DNA of 64,000 nt from Streptomyces sp. TSRI0281 (GTDB taxonomy: Bacteria; Actinomycetota; Actinomycetes; Streptomycetales; Streptomycetaceae). The notes under the pieces are model-generated. The model saw only the letters and a program-made list of their open reading frames with translations, searched no databases and was not told the origin of the DNA. The stretch lies in NCBI RefSeq assembly GCF_001905125.1, contig NZ_LWLE01000034.1, positions 62,001 through 126,000 of the forward strand, in the 5' to 3' direction. How positions within the stretch are numbered: the first letter of the stretch is position 1; every line of letters starts with the position of its first letter. The position numbers were made by a program, and so were the translations under genes. Below, one piece after another: positions 1 to 7,722 of this stretch.

Positions 1-9
1 ATCAGGAGT

Positions 10-1380
10 GTGTCCGTGTCCGCGAATCCCGCGTCCGCCACCCCCGAGACCGGTAAGCCCTCCGGTTCCGGTTTCCGCATACCGAAGGTCCCGTTCTGGG
101 CCCAGATCGTCGCCGGTCTGGTGCTGGGTGTCCTGCTCGGCTGGCTCGCCCGCAGCCAGGACATCAGCTGGCTCTACACCACGCTCGACAAGATCGGCCA
201 CATCTTCGTCCAGCTGCTGAAGCTGGCCGTCGCGCCCCTCGTCTTCTTCGCGATCCTGGTGTCGATCACCAACCTGCGCAAGGTCAACAACGCTGCCAGG
301 CTGGCCACCCGCACCCTGCTCTGGTTCATGATCACCTCGCTGATCGCGGTCGCCATCGGCCTCGCGATCGGCCTGATCACCAACCCGGGCTCCGGCACCG
401 GACTCACCCCGAAGGACGGCAAGCTCCCCGAGGGCAAGGGCTCCTGGCTCGACTTCCTGACCGGCATCATCCCGGACAACGTGATCACGCCGTTCACCGA
501 GCTGAACGTCCTGCAGATCGTCTTCATGGCCGCCGTCGCCGGTATCGCCGCGCTCCAGCTCGGTGACAAGGCCAAGCCGATCCTCACCCTCAGCGAGTCG
601 ATCCTGGAGCTGCTCCAGAAGGCCCTGTGGTGGGTCATCCGCCTCGCCCCGATCGGCACCATCGGCCTCATCGGCTACGCGATCGCCGACTACGGCTGGG
701 ACCTGATCGGCAAGTACGCGACCTTCACCGCCGACGTCTACATCGGCTGCGCCCTGGTGATGTTCGGCGTCTACCCGCTGCTGCTCGCCACCGTCGCCAA
801 GGTCAGCCCGCTCCAGTTCTTCAAGGGTGCCTGGCCCGCGATCCAGCTCGCCTTCGTCTCCCGCTCCTCGGTCGGCACGATGCCGGTCACCCAGAAGGTC
901 ACCGAGCGCCTCGGTGTGCCGAAGGAGTACGCGTCGTTCGCCGTCCCGTTCGGCGCGACCACGAAGATGGACGGCTGCGCCGCGATCTACCCGGCACTGG
1001 CGGCGATCTTCATCGCGCAGATCTTCGACGTGCAGCTGGGCATCGGTGACTACCTGCTGATCGCCTTCGTCTCGGTGATCGGCTCGGCGGCCACCGCCGG
1101 TCTCACCGGTGCGACGGTCATGCTGACCCTCACCCTGTCGACGCTCGGCCTCCCGCTGGAGGGTGTCGGCCTGCTGATGGCCATCGACCCGATCCTGGAC
1201 ATGATGCGCACCGCCACGAACGTGGCCGGCCAGGCGCTGGTCCCGGTGATCGTGTCGGCCCGCGAGAAGATCCTCGACCACGACGCGTACAACTCGGCCT
1301 CCTCGTCCCCGGTCGACGAGATCGACACGCTCGACGTCCAGGACGCGGAGCCGAAGGCGAAGATCCCGGTCACCGCGTAA
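10..1380 (+). CDS. Dicarboxylate/amino acid:cation symporter (DAACS family)
   Basis: This is an integral membrane secondary transporter that should couple Na+ or H+ entry to uptake of C4-dicarboxylates or acidic amino acids (DctA/GltP family). The 456-residue length is normal for the family. Visible hallmarks are the serine-rich re-entrant loop SRSSVGTMPVT near residue 283, a TKMDGCA motif in place of the usual NMDGT near residue 320, and the C-terminal DPILDMMRTATNVAG signature near residue 398. The GTG at 10 is chosen because AGGAG lies just upstream at 4-8; another GTG at 8 is in a different frame. The upstream region is outside the window, so its regulation cannot be seen. Substrate choice between dicarboxylate and glutamate is not decidable from sequence. 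Confidence 0.9.
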   Translation: MSVSANPASATPETGKPSGSGFRIPKVPFWAQIVAGLVLGVLLGWLARSQDISWLYTTLDKIGHIFVQLLKLAVAPLVFFAILVSITNLRKVNNAARLATRTLLWFMITSLIAVAIGLAIGLITNPGSGTGLTPKDGKLPEGKGSWLDFLTGIIPDNVITPFTELNVLQIVFMAAVAGIAALQLGDKAKPILTLSESILELLQKALWWVIRLAPIGTIGLIGYAIADYGWDLIGKYATFTADVYIGCALVMFGVYPLLLATVAKVSPLQFFKGAWPAIQLAFVSRSSVGTMPVTQKVTERLGVPKEYASFAVPFGATTKMDGCAAIYPALAAIFIAQIFDVQLGIGDYLLIAFVSVIGSAATAGLTGATVMLTLTLSTLGLPLEGVGLLMAIDPILDMMRTATNVAGQALVPVIVSAREKILDHDAYNSASSSPVDEIDTLDVQDAEPKAKIPVTA

Positions 1381-1462
1381 CGCCTTCGCAGCGCAGCGCC
1401 TGCACCACGTAACACCTGCACCGCGCAGCGCCTTGAGCGCGCGGTGACGACGCCCGTACGAC

Positions 1463-1500
1463 GGAGCGCCCCCGGTCCTCAACGGTCCCGGGGGCGCTCC
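1463..1500. terminator. Bidirectional hairpin terminator
   Basis: A perfect 13-bp inverted repeat, GGAGCGCCCCCGG and its complement, with a 12-nt loop. It sits between the convergent symporter and secreted hydrolase genes, so it could stop transcription from both sides. Confidence 0.65.
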
Positions 1501-1507
1501 GCTGTCG

Positions 1508-2779
1508 TCAGGGGCTGTGGAAGACGACCTCGGGGTTGGCCGGGGTCGGGCCGTTCAGCAGGGGCCGGTTCCGGTCGCGCAGGTGGCGGTCGAAGAAGGC
1601 GGTCACATAGCCCCGGGTGATCTGTGTCGAACGGGTCGCGGAGATCGTCACCGTCGGGTCCTCCAGGCCGAGCTGTTCGGAGAGCTCAGGGGTGTCGGTG
1701 AACGTGAAGTGCCCGGAGCCCGCGACGGTCAGCCAGCGCTTCCAGCCGTCCAGCCGGGCCCAGTCCTCCTTCCAGCTCGTGTCGGCGCTGTCCGGGGAAT
1801 GACCGTCGGCGGTGCCGAGCATCATGAAGGGCCGGCCACCGAGACCCGCGTCGGGAACGCGTCCGTAGAACGTTCCGTCCATGTTGATCCCGGCGTCCAC
1901 CCGGCGGTCACCGGCCATCGTGGAGACCGCCGCGCTGCCCCCGATGGAGTGTCCCGTCGTGCCGACCCGGTGCGGGTCGATCATGTCCGCGTACCGCCAG
2001 GCCCGCGTGTGCGAACCGTCGCGCCGCTCTCCGGTCAGCCGGTCCAGTACGAAGGAGAGGTCGGTGCCCCGTCCGGCCGAGACGGCGGCCAGGATCTTCT
2101 TCTTGGCCTCCAGGTCCGGAGTCTCCTCCAGCCGTTCGCACGCGGCGCAGGTGAGGGTCCGTCCGTCGGGGAGGGAGATGCCGGTCGACTCGTAGGCGTG
2201 GTCGACGGTGGCCACGACATAGCCTCGGCTCGCCAGTTCCTCGGCCAGGCCGGTCAGCGTCGCGCGGGGCGTGCCGAAGCCGGGGGAGAGCAGCACCAGC
2301 GGGAACCTGCCGCGGGCCGGGCGGGCGTTGTCCCGGGCGTGGGTGCGGGTGGCGCCGAGCACGGCGGGCGGGATGACCTTGTCCAGGTCCCGCTGGGCCA
2401 GGAAGAGCCTGGCCTCCTCCGTCGTCATGTACGGGGCCGGGGTGCCGCCGCCGTGCCGCCGGGCCGGGTAGTTCACCGACACCATCAGCTCGCGGGAGTC
2501 CGCTTCGGGTACCCAGGGGTCCCGGCGGGAGTGGTCGGTCAGGAGGAACGTGTCGCGGCCGGTCGCGTACGAGCCGGTCGGGCGGGGAAGCGTCGGTGGC
2601 GTGACTTCGGTGCTCTGTGTGCCGCCGGTGCCGCTCGTGTCGGGGTTGCCGGGGGAGGCCGCGGTGGCGGTCGCCGTTGCCGGCCTCGCTGTTGCCGCGG
2701 TGGCGGGAGCGGCGAGGGTCGCGGCGGTCGCTAAGGCCACGACCAGGATTGCGGTACGGCTGCGAAGGCTGGTCTTCAT
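1508..2779 (-). CDS. Secreted alpha/beta hydrolase (platelet-activating-factor acetylhydrolase/lipase-like)
   Basis: This is an exported serine hydrolase, probably an esterase or lipase. With the ATG at 2779 it starts MKTSLRSRTAILVV followed by an Ala-rich hydrophobic stretch, a typical Sec signal peptide. A low-complexity Thr/Ala/Gly linker follows, then the hydrolase domain. The nucleophile elbow GHSIGG is near residue 278, the oxyanion region FPLVLLSPGFG lies near residue 160, and a C-terminal GSGHFTF supplies the likely catalytic His. A further in-frame ATG exists at 2818, but it would place 13 extra residues before the signal peptide. The gene is convergent with the symporter. The substrate is unknown; the family is known for phospholipid and polyester hydrolysis. 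Confidence 0.8.
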   Translation of the reverse strand: MKTSLRSRTAILVVALATAATLAAPATAATARPATATATAASPGNPDTSGTGGTQSTEVTPPTLPRPTGSYATGRDTFLLTDHSRRDPWVPEADSRELMVSVNYPARRHGGGTPAPYMTTEEARLFLAQRDLDKVIPPAVLGATRTHARDNARPARGRFPLVLLSPGFGTPRATLTGLAEELASRGYVVATVDHAYESTGISLPDGRTLTCAACERLEETPDLEAKKKILAAVSAGRGTDLSFVLDRLTGERRDGSHTRAWRYADMIDPHRVGTTGHSIGGSAAVSTMAGDRRVDAGINMDGTFYGRVPDAGLGGRPFMMLGTADGHSPDSADTSWKEDWARLDGWKRWLTVAGSGHFTFTDTPELSEQLGLEDPTVTISATRSTQITRGYVTAFFDRHLRDRNRPLLNGPTPANPEVVFHSP

Positions 2780-3021
2780 GCCGGGAACGCTAGGCCGAAG
2801 GGCGGCTGTCCACATCATGCGTCGGTGGGACCCGGTGTCAGACCTCGGGTGTACGGGTTCCCCGGAATGTCCCCGGCCGCTGCTGCGGAGGGACTAGGGC
2901 CGGTCGGACCCCGTCGAACCCCGCCGGCCCGCCGGACATGGTGGATGCCGTTCCGTACGACGGGGCCGGGCGGGGCCGCGCCGTACTCTTACGGAGGACC
3001 AGGGGTAGCGGGGGCGGGAGG

Positions 3022-3672
3022 ATGTCGGACGTGGGTGCTGTGAAGAGCAAACGGATGCCACGCGCCGTGCGTGAGCAGCAGATGATGGACGCCGCGGTGC
3101 AGACCTTCGGGCAGCGCGGGTACCGGGCCGCCTCGATGGACGAGATCGCGGAGCTGGCCGGGGTGTCCAAGCCGTTGGTCTACCTGTATCTGAACTCCAA
3201 GGAGGAGCTCTTCACCGCCTGCATCAGACGTGAGGCGAACGCGCTGGTGGACGCGGTACGGGCCGGGGCGGAGCCGGGACTTCCGGCCGATCGGCAACTG
3301 TGGGCCGGGCTGCGGGCGTTCTTCACCCACACCGCGGAGAATTCGGACGGCTGGGCGGTGCTGAACCGCCAGGCGCGGACGCACGGGGAGCCGTTCGCCA
3401 CGGAGGTCGCCGTGATGCGGGACGAGATCGTTGCGTTCGTGACGGGTCTGATCGGGGCGGCGGCCCGCGAGGCGCACCACGATCCGGCGCTCCCCGACCG
3501 GGATGTGGGGGGGCTCGCGCAGGCCCTGGTGGGCGCCGCGGAGGCGCTCGCCGGATGGGCGAACGACACCCCGGGCGTCTCGGCGAAGGAGGCCGCGGCC
3601 ACCCTGATGAACTTCTCCTGGGCGGGCCTGGAGAACCTGATGAACGGCAGCACCTGGCAGCCCCCGACGTAG
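3022..3672 (+). CDS. TetR/AcrR family transcriptional regulator
   Basis: A one-component repressor-type regulator of about 216 residues. The N-terminal helix-turn-helix is clear (MDAAVQTFGQRGYRAASMDE, then IAELAGVSKPLVYLYLNSKE), and a variable ligand-binding domain follows. The start could be ATG 3022, with GGGAGG directly against it, or GTG 3031, with the same GGGAGG at a better 9-nt spacing. The gene faces the end of the maoC/fabG operon and is the closest regulator to that lipid locus, so it is a candidate (inference only) for binding the TTACTC operators at 6115-6144. A longer in-frame start at 2938 lacks a ribosome site. Confidence 0.85.
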   Translation: MSDVGAVKSKRMPRAVREQQMMDAAVQTFGQRGYRAASMDEIAELAGVSKPLVYLYLNSKEELFTACIRREANALVDAVRAGAEPGLPADRQLWAGLRAFFTHTAENSDGWAVLNRQARTHGEPFATEVAVMRDEIVAFVTGLIGAAAREAHHDPALPDRDVGGLAQALVGAAEALAGWANDTPGVSAKEAAATLMNFSWAGLENLMNGSTWQPPT

Positions 3673-3825
3673 TCGGAGCCATGGCCTCGGGGTGCGGGTG
3701 GCGGGGTGTGCGGGTGGCCGTCGCGCTCGGGTGCGGGTGGCCGGGCTGGGAGGCCGCAGTCTCCGGCCCCCGCCGTCCCCTCCGCCTCCGCCGTCCCCTC
3801 CGCCCCCTCCGCCCCCGCCGTGCCG
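3673..3825. other. Low-complexity intergenic spacer
   Basis: GTGCGGGTGGC-like repeats are followed by a run of CCTCCGCC repeats. No gene is seen. It separates the TetR gene from the convergent maoC operon and may come from slippage of GC-rich repeats. Confidence 0.4.
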
Positions 3826-4770
3826 CTATGTGTCCCGGGTGACCGTCCCCGTCAGATGGATGCGGTCGCCGCCGCTGCCGCCCCGCAGTTCGAACGTGGA
3901 GCCCGCGTCGTCGGCCGCGTATGTCACGGTGGAGGGCAGCAGGACGGGTGCCTTGAAGTCGGCCCGTACGGACCGGATCCGGCCGGGTTCGCCGGCCTCG
4001 GCAAGAGCGCGGGCCACCGTCCACATGCCGTGCGCGATGGCCCGGGGGAAGCCGAACAGCCGGGCCGTGAGCGGGTACAGGTGGATGGGGTTGCGGTCGC
4101 CGGAGGCGGCGCCGTACCGCCGCCCCAGATCCCCCGGCAGCCGCCACTCGGCCACGGTGCGAAGACCGGCCGGAGGCGCGTGGTCCGAGCCGGCGCCGTT
4201 CCCTGATCCGCCGCCGCTTCCGGCCCCCGTACGACGGCCGCCGCCGCTTCCGGCCCCTGTACGACTGCCGCCGTCGCTTCCCGCGCCACCGCGGTTCCTC
4301 GGTGCCGAGTGCCGTGAGAGATAGCCGCTCCGCGACTCCCAGACCAGCTCACCGGCGACCCGCGCCTCCGTCACCATCGTGACTTCCGTGCCCCTGCGGT
4401 GGGGCGCCAACCCGGCCGCGTACACCGAGAGTTCGAGGGAGTCGGTGGAGTGCGCCGGCCGGTGGCGGGTGATCTCGATCCAGGTGTGGACGAGTCCGAC
4501 GACGGGCAGCGGGAACGCCCGGCCGGTCATCAGCCGCATGGCGAGCGGAAAGGCCAGGACATGCGGGTACGTGAGCGGCAGCGGCCCCGGCTCCGGCCCG
4601 TCGAAGCCGCAGATCCTGCGGTACGTGGCGAGGGGGCCGGGTGCGGCGGGGGCGGCGGGGAGGGTGAGGCGGCCGGGGGGCAGCGTGGCGCCGTCCCGGC
4701 CGGCCCGCTTGAACGGGGAGGTGACGGCTCCGCGTACCAGGGAGGCGCTCAGGCTCGGCATCGCGGTCAC
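3826..4770 (-). CDS. MaoC-like (R)-specific enoyl-CoA/ACP hydratase-dehydratase (HtdX-like)
   Basis: Predicted to dehydrate or hydrate 3-hydroxyacyl thioesters next to the FabG4-like reductase. The C-terminal half carries the hydratase-2 signature SGDRNPIHLYPLTARLFGFP with the catalytic Asp/His pair, and the N-terminal half looks like a second, non-catalytic hot-dog fold. The two are joined by an unusual Gly/Ser/Ala linker built from 30-bp DNA repeats. The GTG at 4770 is chosen because it overlaps the fabG stop as GTGA, implying translational coupling; an ATG at 4761 is an alternative. In mycobacteria HtdX, FabG4 and FadA2 are neighbours in the same arrangement, which supports a role in fatty-acid elongation or turnover. 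Confidence 0.82.
   Translation of the reverse strand: MTAMPSLSASLVRGAVTSPFKRAGRDGATLPPGRLTLPAAPAAPGPLATYRRICGFDGPEPGPLPLTYPHVLAFPLAMRLMTGRAFPLPVVGLVHTWIEITRHRPAHSTDSLELSVYAAGLAPHRRGTEVTMVTEARVAGELVWESRSGYLSRHSAPRNRGGAGSDGGSRTGAGSGGGRRTGAGSGGGSGNGAGSDHAPPAGLRTVAEWRLPGDLGRRYGAASGDRNPIHLYPLTARLFGFPRAIAHGMWTVARALAEAGEPGRIRSVRADFKAPVLLPSTVTYAADDAGSTFELRGGSGGDRIHLTGTVTRDT
4208..4287. repeat. 30-bp tandem repeat inside the MaoC gene
   Basis: Two full 30-bp units (4208-4237 and 4238-4267) and a 20-bp partial unit. On the minus strand they encode a Gly/Ser/Ala-rich linker with the recurring pattern RTGAGSGGG. The unit is a multiple of three, so copy-number change would lengthen or shorten the linker without a frameshift. 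Confidence 0.75.
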
Positions 4771-6086
4771 GCTCCCAACAGGCTCTGGCCGCAGACCCGC
4801 AGGACCTGGCCGTTGACGGCGCTGGAGGCGGGCTGGGCGAACCAGGCGGTCGTCTCGGCGACGTCGACCGGGAGGCCGCCCTGTGAGAGGGAGTTCATCC
4901 GGCGCCCCGCCTCGCGGATGAGGAGCGGTACGGCGGCGGTCATCTTCGTCTCGATGAAACCGGGGGCGACCGCGTTGACCGTGACGCCGTGGTCGGCGGC
5001 GGCGCGCGGGGCCAGCGTGCGGACCAGGCCGATGATGCCGGCCTTGGCGGCCGCGTAGTTGGTCTGGCCGTTGTTGCCCGCGATGCCCGCGATGGAGGCG
5101 GTGGCGACGATCCGGCCGCCGCGGTTGACCGTGCCCGCCCTCAGGAGCGCGTCCGTGGTGCGCAGCACGCTATCGAGGTTGACCTCGATGACGGAGGCCC
5201 AGCGGTCGGCGGGCATGTTGGCGAGCCGGCGGTCGCGGGTGATGCCCGCGTTGTGGACGAGGACGTCGAGCCCGCCGGGGGCCGCGGCGGCGATGCGTTC
5301 GGCGGCGTCGGGCGCGGTGATGTCCAGCGGCAGGGCGGTGGCGCCGAGCCGGTCGGCGGTGCGGATCAGGTCGTCCTCGGCCTGCGGGACGTCCAGGCAG
5401 ATGACCTGGGCACCGTCGCGGGCCAGGACGGAGGCGACCGAGGCGCCGATGCCCCGGGCGGCGCCGGTGACCAGGGCGGTGCGGCCGTACAGCGGCGCCG
5501 CCCAGTCGGCGACCGGGTCGGGGGCGGCGGCGGTCAGCTCGATGACCTGGCCGCTGATGTAGGCGGACTTGGGGGAGAACAGGAAGCGGAACGTGGACTC
5601 GGCGGAGGCCACCGCCCCCGGAGCGATGCGCAGGAGCTGCGCGGTGGAGCCCTTGCCGATCTCCTTGCCCAGGGAACGCATGAACCCTTCGAGGGCCTGC
5701 TGAGCCGCCGCCTGGTGGTGGTCGTCGGGGGACGGCGGCGTACCGAGCACGACGATGCGGCCGCCGGGGGCGAGGGAGCGTACGACGGGGTGCAGGGCGG
5801 CGTGCACGTCGGCGAGCCCGGCGGTGGACGTGACGTCCGTCGCGTCCAGGAGGATGCCGGCGGGCCGTTCGGCACGGTCGGCGACCTTCAGCCCGGTCGT
5901 GCCGAGCAGCGCCCGGAGCTCGTCCCCGATCGCCGGCTTCCCCGCCGTGAGGTGCAGCAACGGGCCGTCGAGGCTCGGCGTCCCCAGCGACCAGCGGCGC
6001 AGGGCGGCGGGCTGCGGCAGGCCGAGGCCGCGGGTGAGGAATCGGCCGGGTGCGGTGCCGGTGAAGTGCAGATAGCGGTCGGCCAT
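4767..6086 (-). CDS. 3-oxoacyl-(ACP/CoA) reductase, FabG4-type two-domain SDR
   Basis: At 439 residues this is far longer than ordinary FabG (about 245) and matches the high-molecular-weight FabG4 class. The N-terminal ~200 residues form a degenerate flavodoxin/Rossmann-like domain. The C-terminal SDR domain has ALVTGAARGIGASVASVL (NADPH loop), NAGITRDRR, the ASIAG serine region and YAAAKAG (catalytic Tyr and Lys). It should reduce 3-oxoacyl-CoA or -ACP with NAD(P)H. The start ATG 6086 has a modest upstream GGGAG. It is the first gene of a two-gene operon with maoC (4-bp overlap) and is divergent from the thiolase across the twin-operator region. Confidence 0.88.
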   Translation of the reverse strand: MADRYLHFTGTAPGRFLTRGLGLPQPAALRRWSLGTPSLDGPLLHLTAGKPAIGDELRALLGTTGLKVADRAERPAGILLDATDVTSTAGLADVHAALHPVVRSLAPGGRIVVLGTPPSPDDHHQAAAQQALEGFMRSLGKEIGKGSTAQLLRIAPGAVASAESTFRFLFSPKSAYISGQVIELTAAAPDPVADWAAPLYGRTALVTGAARGIGASVASVLARDGAQVICLDVPQAEDDLIRTADRLGATALPLDITAPDAAERIAAAAPGGLDVLVHNAGITRDRRLANMPADRWASVIEVNLDSVLRTTDALLRAGTVNRGGRIVATASIAGIAGNNGQTNYAAAKAGIIGLVRTLAPRAAADHGVTVNAVAPGFIETKMTAAVPLLIREAGRRMNSLSQGGLPVDVAETTAWFAQPASSAVNGQVLRVCGQSLLGA

Positions 6087-6114
6087 TGTCCAGACTCCCT
6101 GCTCGGTCGTAGAT

Positions 6115-6144
6115 TTACTCCAGAGTAAGGTTACTCAAGAGTCA
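6115..6144. promoter_or_regulatory. Twin inverted-repeat operators (TTACTC-N2-GAGTAA)
   Basis: Two adjacent palindromes, TTACTC-CA-GAGTAA at 6115-6128 (perfect) and TTACTC-AA-GAGTCA at 6131-6144 (one mismatch), start 16 bp apart. They lie between the divergent fabG4-like and thiolase operons. The size and symmetry fit a TetR-family operator that could control both directions. The TetR at 3022 is the nearest candidate protein, but this link is inferred. Confidence 0.6.
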
Positions 6145-6157
6145 GGAGTAGGTCGAG

Positions 6158-6274
6158 ATGAACGCGATCGAGATGACCCGTCCCGGACCGACCGGGGCGA
6201 GATCGACCAGTCCGGGACCGACCGGGGCGCGATCGGCCCGTCCGGGATCGACCCGGGCGAGGTGGTCACGTTGA
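6158..6274 (+). CDS. Possible leader peptide ORF coupled to the thiolase
   Basis: A 38-codon ORF starts at ATG 6158 with AGGAG at 6144-6148 (9-nt spacing). Its body is three copies of a 30-bp repeat encoding PGPTGARS-like units. Its stop TGA (6272-6274) overlaps a TTG start for the thiolase at 6271 (TTGA). No homology is recognised. It could be a translational-coupling leader or just a repeat-expanded 5' UTR. Confidence 0.4.
   Translation: MNAIEMTRPGPTGARSTSPGPTGARSARPGSTRARWSR
6181..6270. repeat. Three 30-bp tandem repeats
   Basis: Units at 6181-6210, 6211-6240 and 6241-6270 share the core CGGGACCGACCGGGGCG or close variants, and the third is the most diverged. They lie directly before the thiolase start and inside the small leader ORF. 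Confidence 0.8.
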
Positions 6275-7548
6275 CCGCACGGATTCCCCTCGCACTCCCG
6301 CAGCCGCGCCGGGTCGCGGTCATCGGGGGCAGCCGCATTCCGTTCGCGCGCTCCGACGGCCCGTACGCAGAGGCGTCCAACCAGGACATGCTCACCGCCG
6401 CGCTCGACGGGCTGATCGAGCGGTACGGCCTGGCGGGACGGCAGGTCGGTGAGTTCGTCGCGGGGGCCGTCCTCAAGCACAGCCGGGACTTCAATCTCGC
6501 CCGCGAGACGGTCCTCGGCTCGGCCCTGGACCCGCGCACGCCCGCGTACGACCTCCAACAGGCATGCGGCACCGGCCTCCAGGCGGTGATCGCCGCCGCC
6601 AACAAGATCGCGCTCGGCGCCGTCGACTCCGCCATCGCGGGCGGTGCGGACACCACGAGCGACGCGCCCCTCGGCGTCAACGACCAACTGCGCCGGCTCC
6701 TGCTGGCGGCCCGCCGCGCGAAGTCGACGGGCGGCCGGATCACGGCGCTCGCGGGCGTACGCCCCCGGCACCTCGTCCCGGACATCCCGCGCAACGCCGA
6801 ACCCCGCACCGGTCTGTCCATGGGCGAACACGCGGCGGTCACCGCCCGCCGGTGGGGTGTCTCCCGTGAGGCCCAGGACCTGCTGGCGGCCACGAGTCAC
6901 CAGCGGCTGGCGGCGGCGTACGAACGCGGCTTCCTGCACGACCTCGTCGTCCCGTACCGGGGCCTGGCCCGCGACCAGAACCTGCGCCCCGGCTCCACGG
7001 TGGAGAAACTCGCCACGCTGAAACCGGTGTTCGGCGCGGGTCACCCCGACGCGACGATGACCGCGGGCAACTCCACCCCGCTCACCGACGGCGCCGCGAC
7101 CGTCCTGCTGGCGAGCGAGGAGTGGGCCGAGCGGCAGGGCCTGGAACCGCTCGCGTACCTCTCGCTGTACGAGACGGCGGCCGTGGACTACGTGAACGGC
7201 GAGGACGGGCTGCTGATGGCGCCCGCGTACGCCGTGCCACGGTTGCTGGAGCGGGCCGGACTGACCATCGAGGACTTCGACCTGTTCGAGATCCACGAGG
7301 CGTTCGCGTCCCAGGTACTCGCCACGCTCGCCGCCTGGGAGAAGCAGGGGCTCGCCCCCGTCGACCGGGACAAGCTCAATGTGGTGGGGTCCTCCCTCGC
7401 CACCGGGCACCCGTTCGCCGCGACGGGGGTCAGGATCGTCGCCACGCTGGCCAAGCTCCTGGCGGAGCGCGACGCGCCGGGGCGGGGACTGATCTCGATC
7501 TGCGCGGCGGGCGGACAGGGAGTCACGGCGATCCTCGAACGCGCCTGA
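6271..7548 (+). CDS. Acetyl-CoA C-acyltransferase (thiolase, FadA2/FadI-like)
   Basis: Catalyses thiolytic cleavage or condensation of 3-oxoacyl-CoA. The active-site Cys sits in QQACGTGLQAV (about residue 101), the His in GHPFAATG (about residue 379), and the second Cys in CAAGGQG near the C-terminus. The length of about 425 residues is normal. The TTG at 6271 is preferred because GAGGTG lies 6 nt upstream and it overlaps the leader stop; GTG 6262, with a poorer site, is the alternative. With the divergent MaoC and FabG4-like genes it completes a beta-oxidation-type set: hydratase, dehydrogenase/reductase and thiolase. The twin operators upstream probably control it. Confidence 0.9.
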   Translation: MTARIPLALPQPRRVAVIGGSRIPFARSDGPYAEASNQDMLTAALDGLIERYGLAGRQVGEFVAGAVLKHSRDFNLARETVLGSALDPRTPAYDLQQACGTGLQAVIAAANKIALGAVDSAIAGGADTTSDAPLGVNDQLRRLLLAARRAKSTGGRITALAGVRPRHLVPDIPRNAEPRTGLSMGEHAAVTARRWGVSREAQDLLAATSHQRLAAAYERGFLHDLVVPYRGLARDQNLRPGSTVEKLATLKPVFGAGHPDATMTAGNSTPLTDGAATVLLASEEWAERQGLEPLAYLSLYETAAVDYVNGEDGLLMAPAYAVPRLLERAGLTIEDFDLFEIHEAFASQVLATLAAWEKQGLAPVDRDKLNVVGSSLATGHPFAATGVRIVATLAKLLAERDAPGRGLISICAAGGQGVTAILERA

Positions 7549-7722
7549 GGGTTCGGCGAGATCCTCGGAGTACGAGCCCTTTCTCCTCCAACGTTTTCCC
7601 CCTCCTTCCCCTCTCCTTCCCCTCTCCCTTCCGCACCGACGCAACGACGCACCGACGCACCGACCATGCCGGACGGACGACCCGGCGACCGACCCGCCCG
7701 ACCCCCAGTTGAGGAGCCGCAC

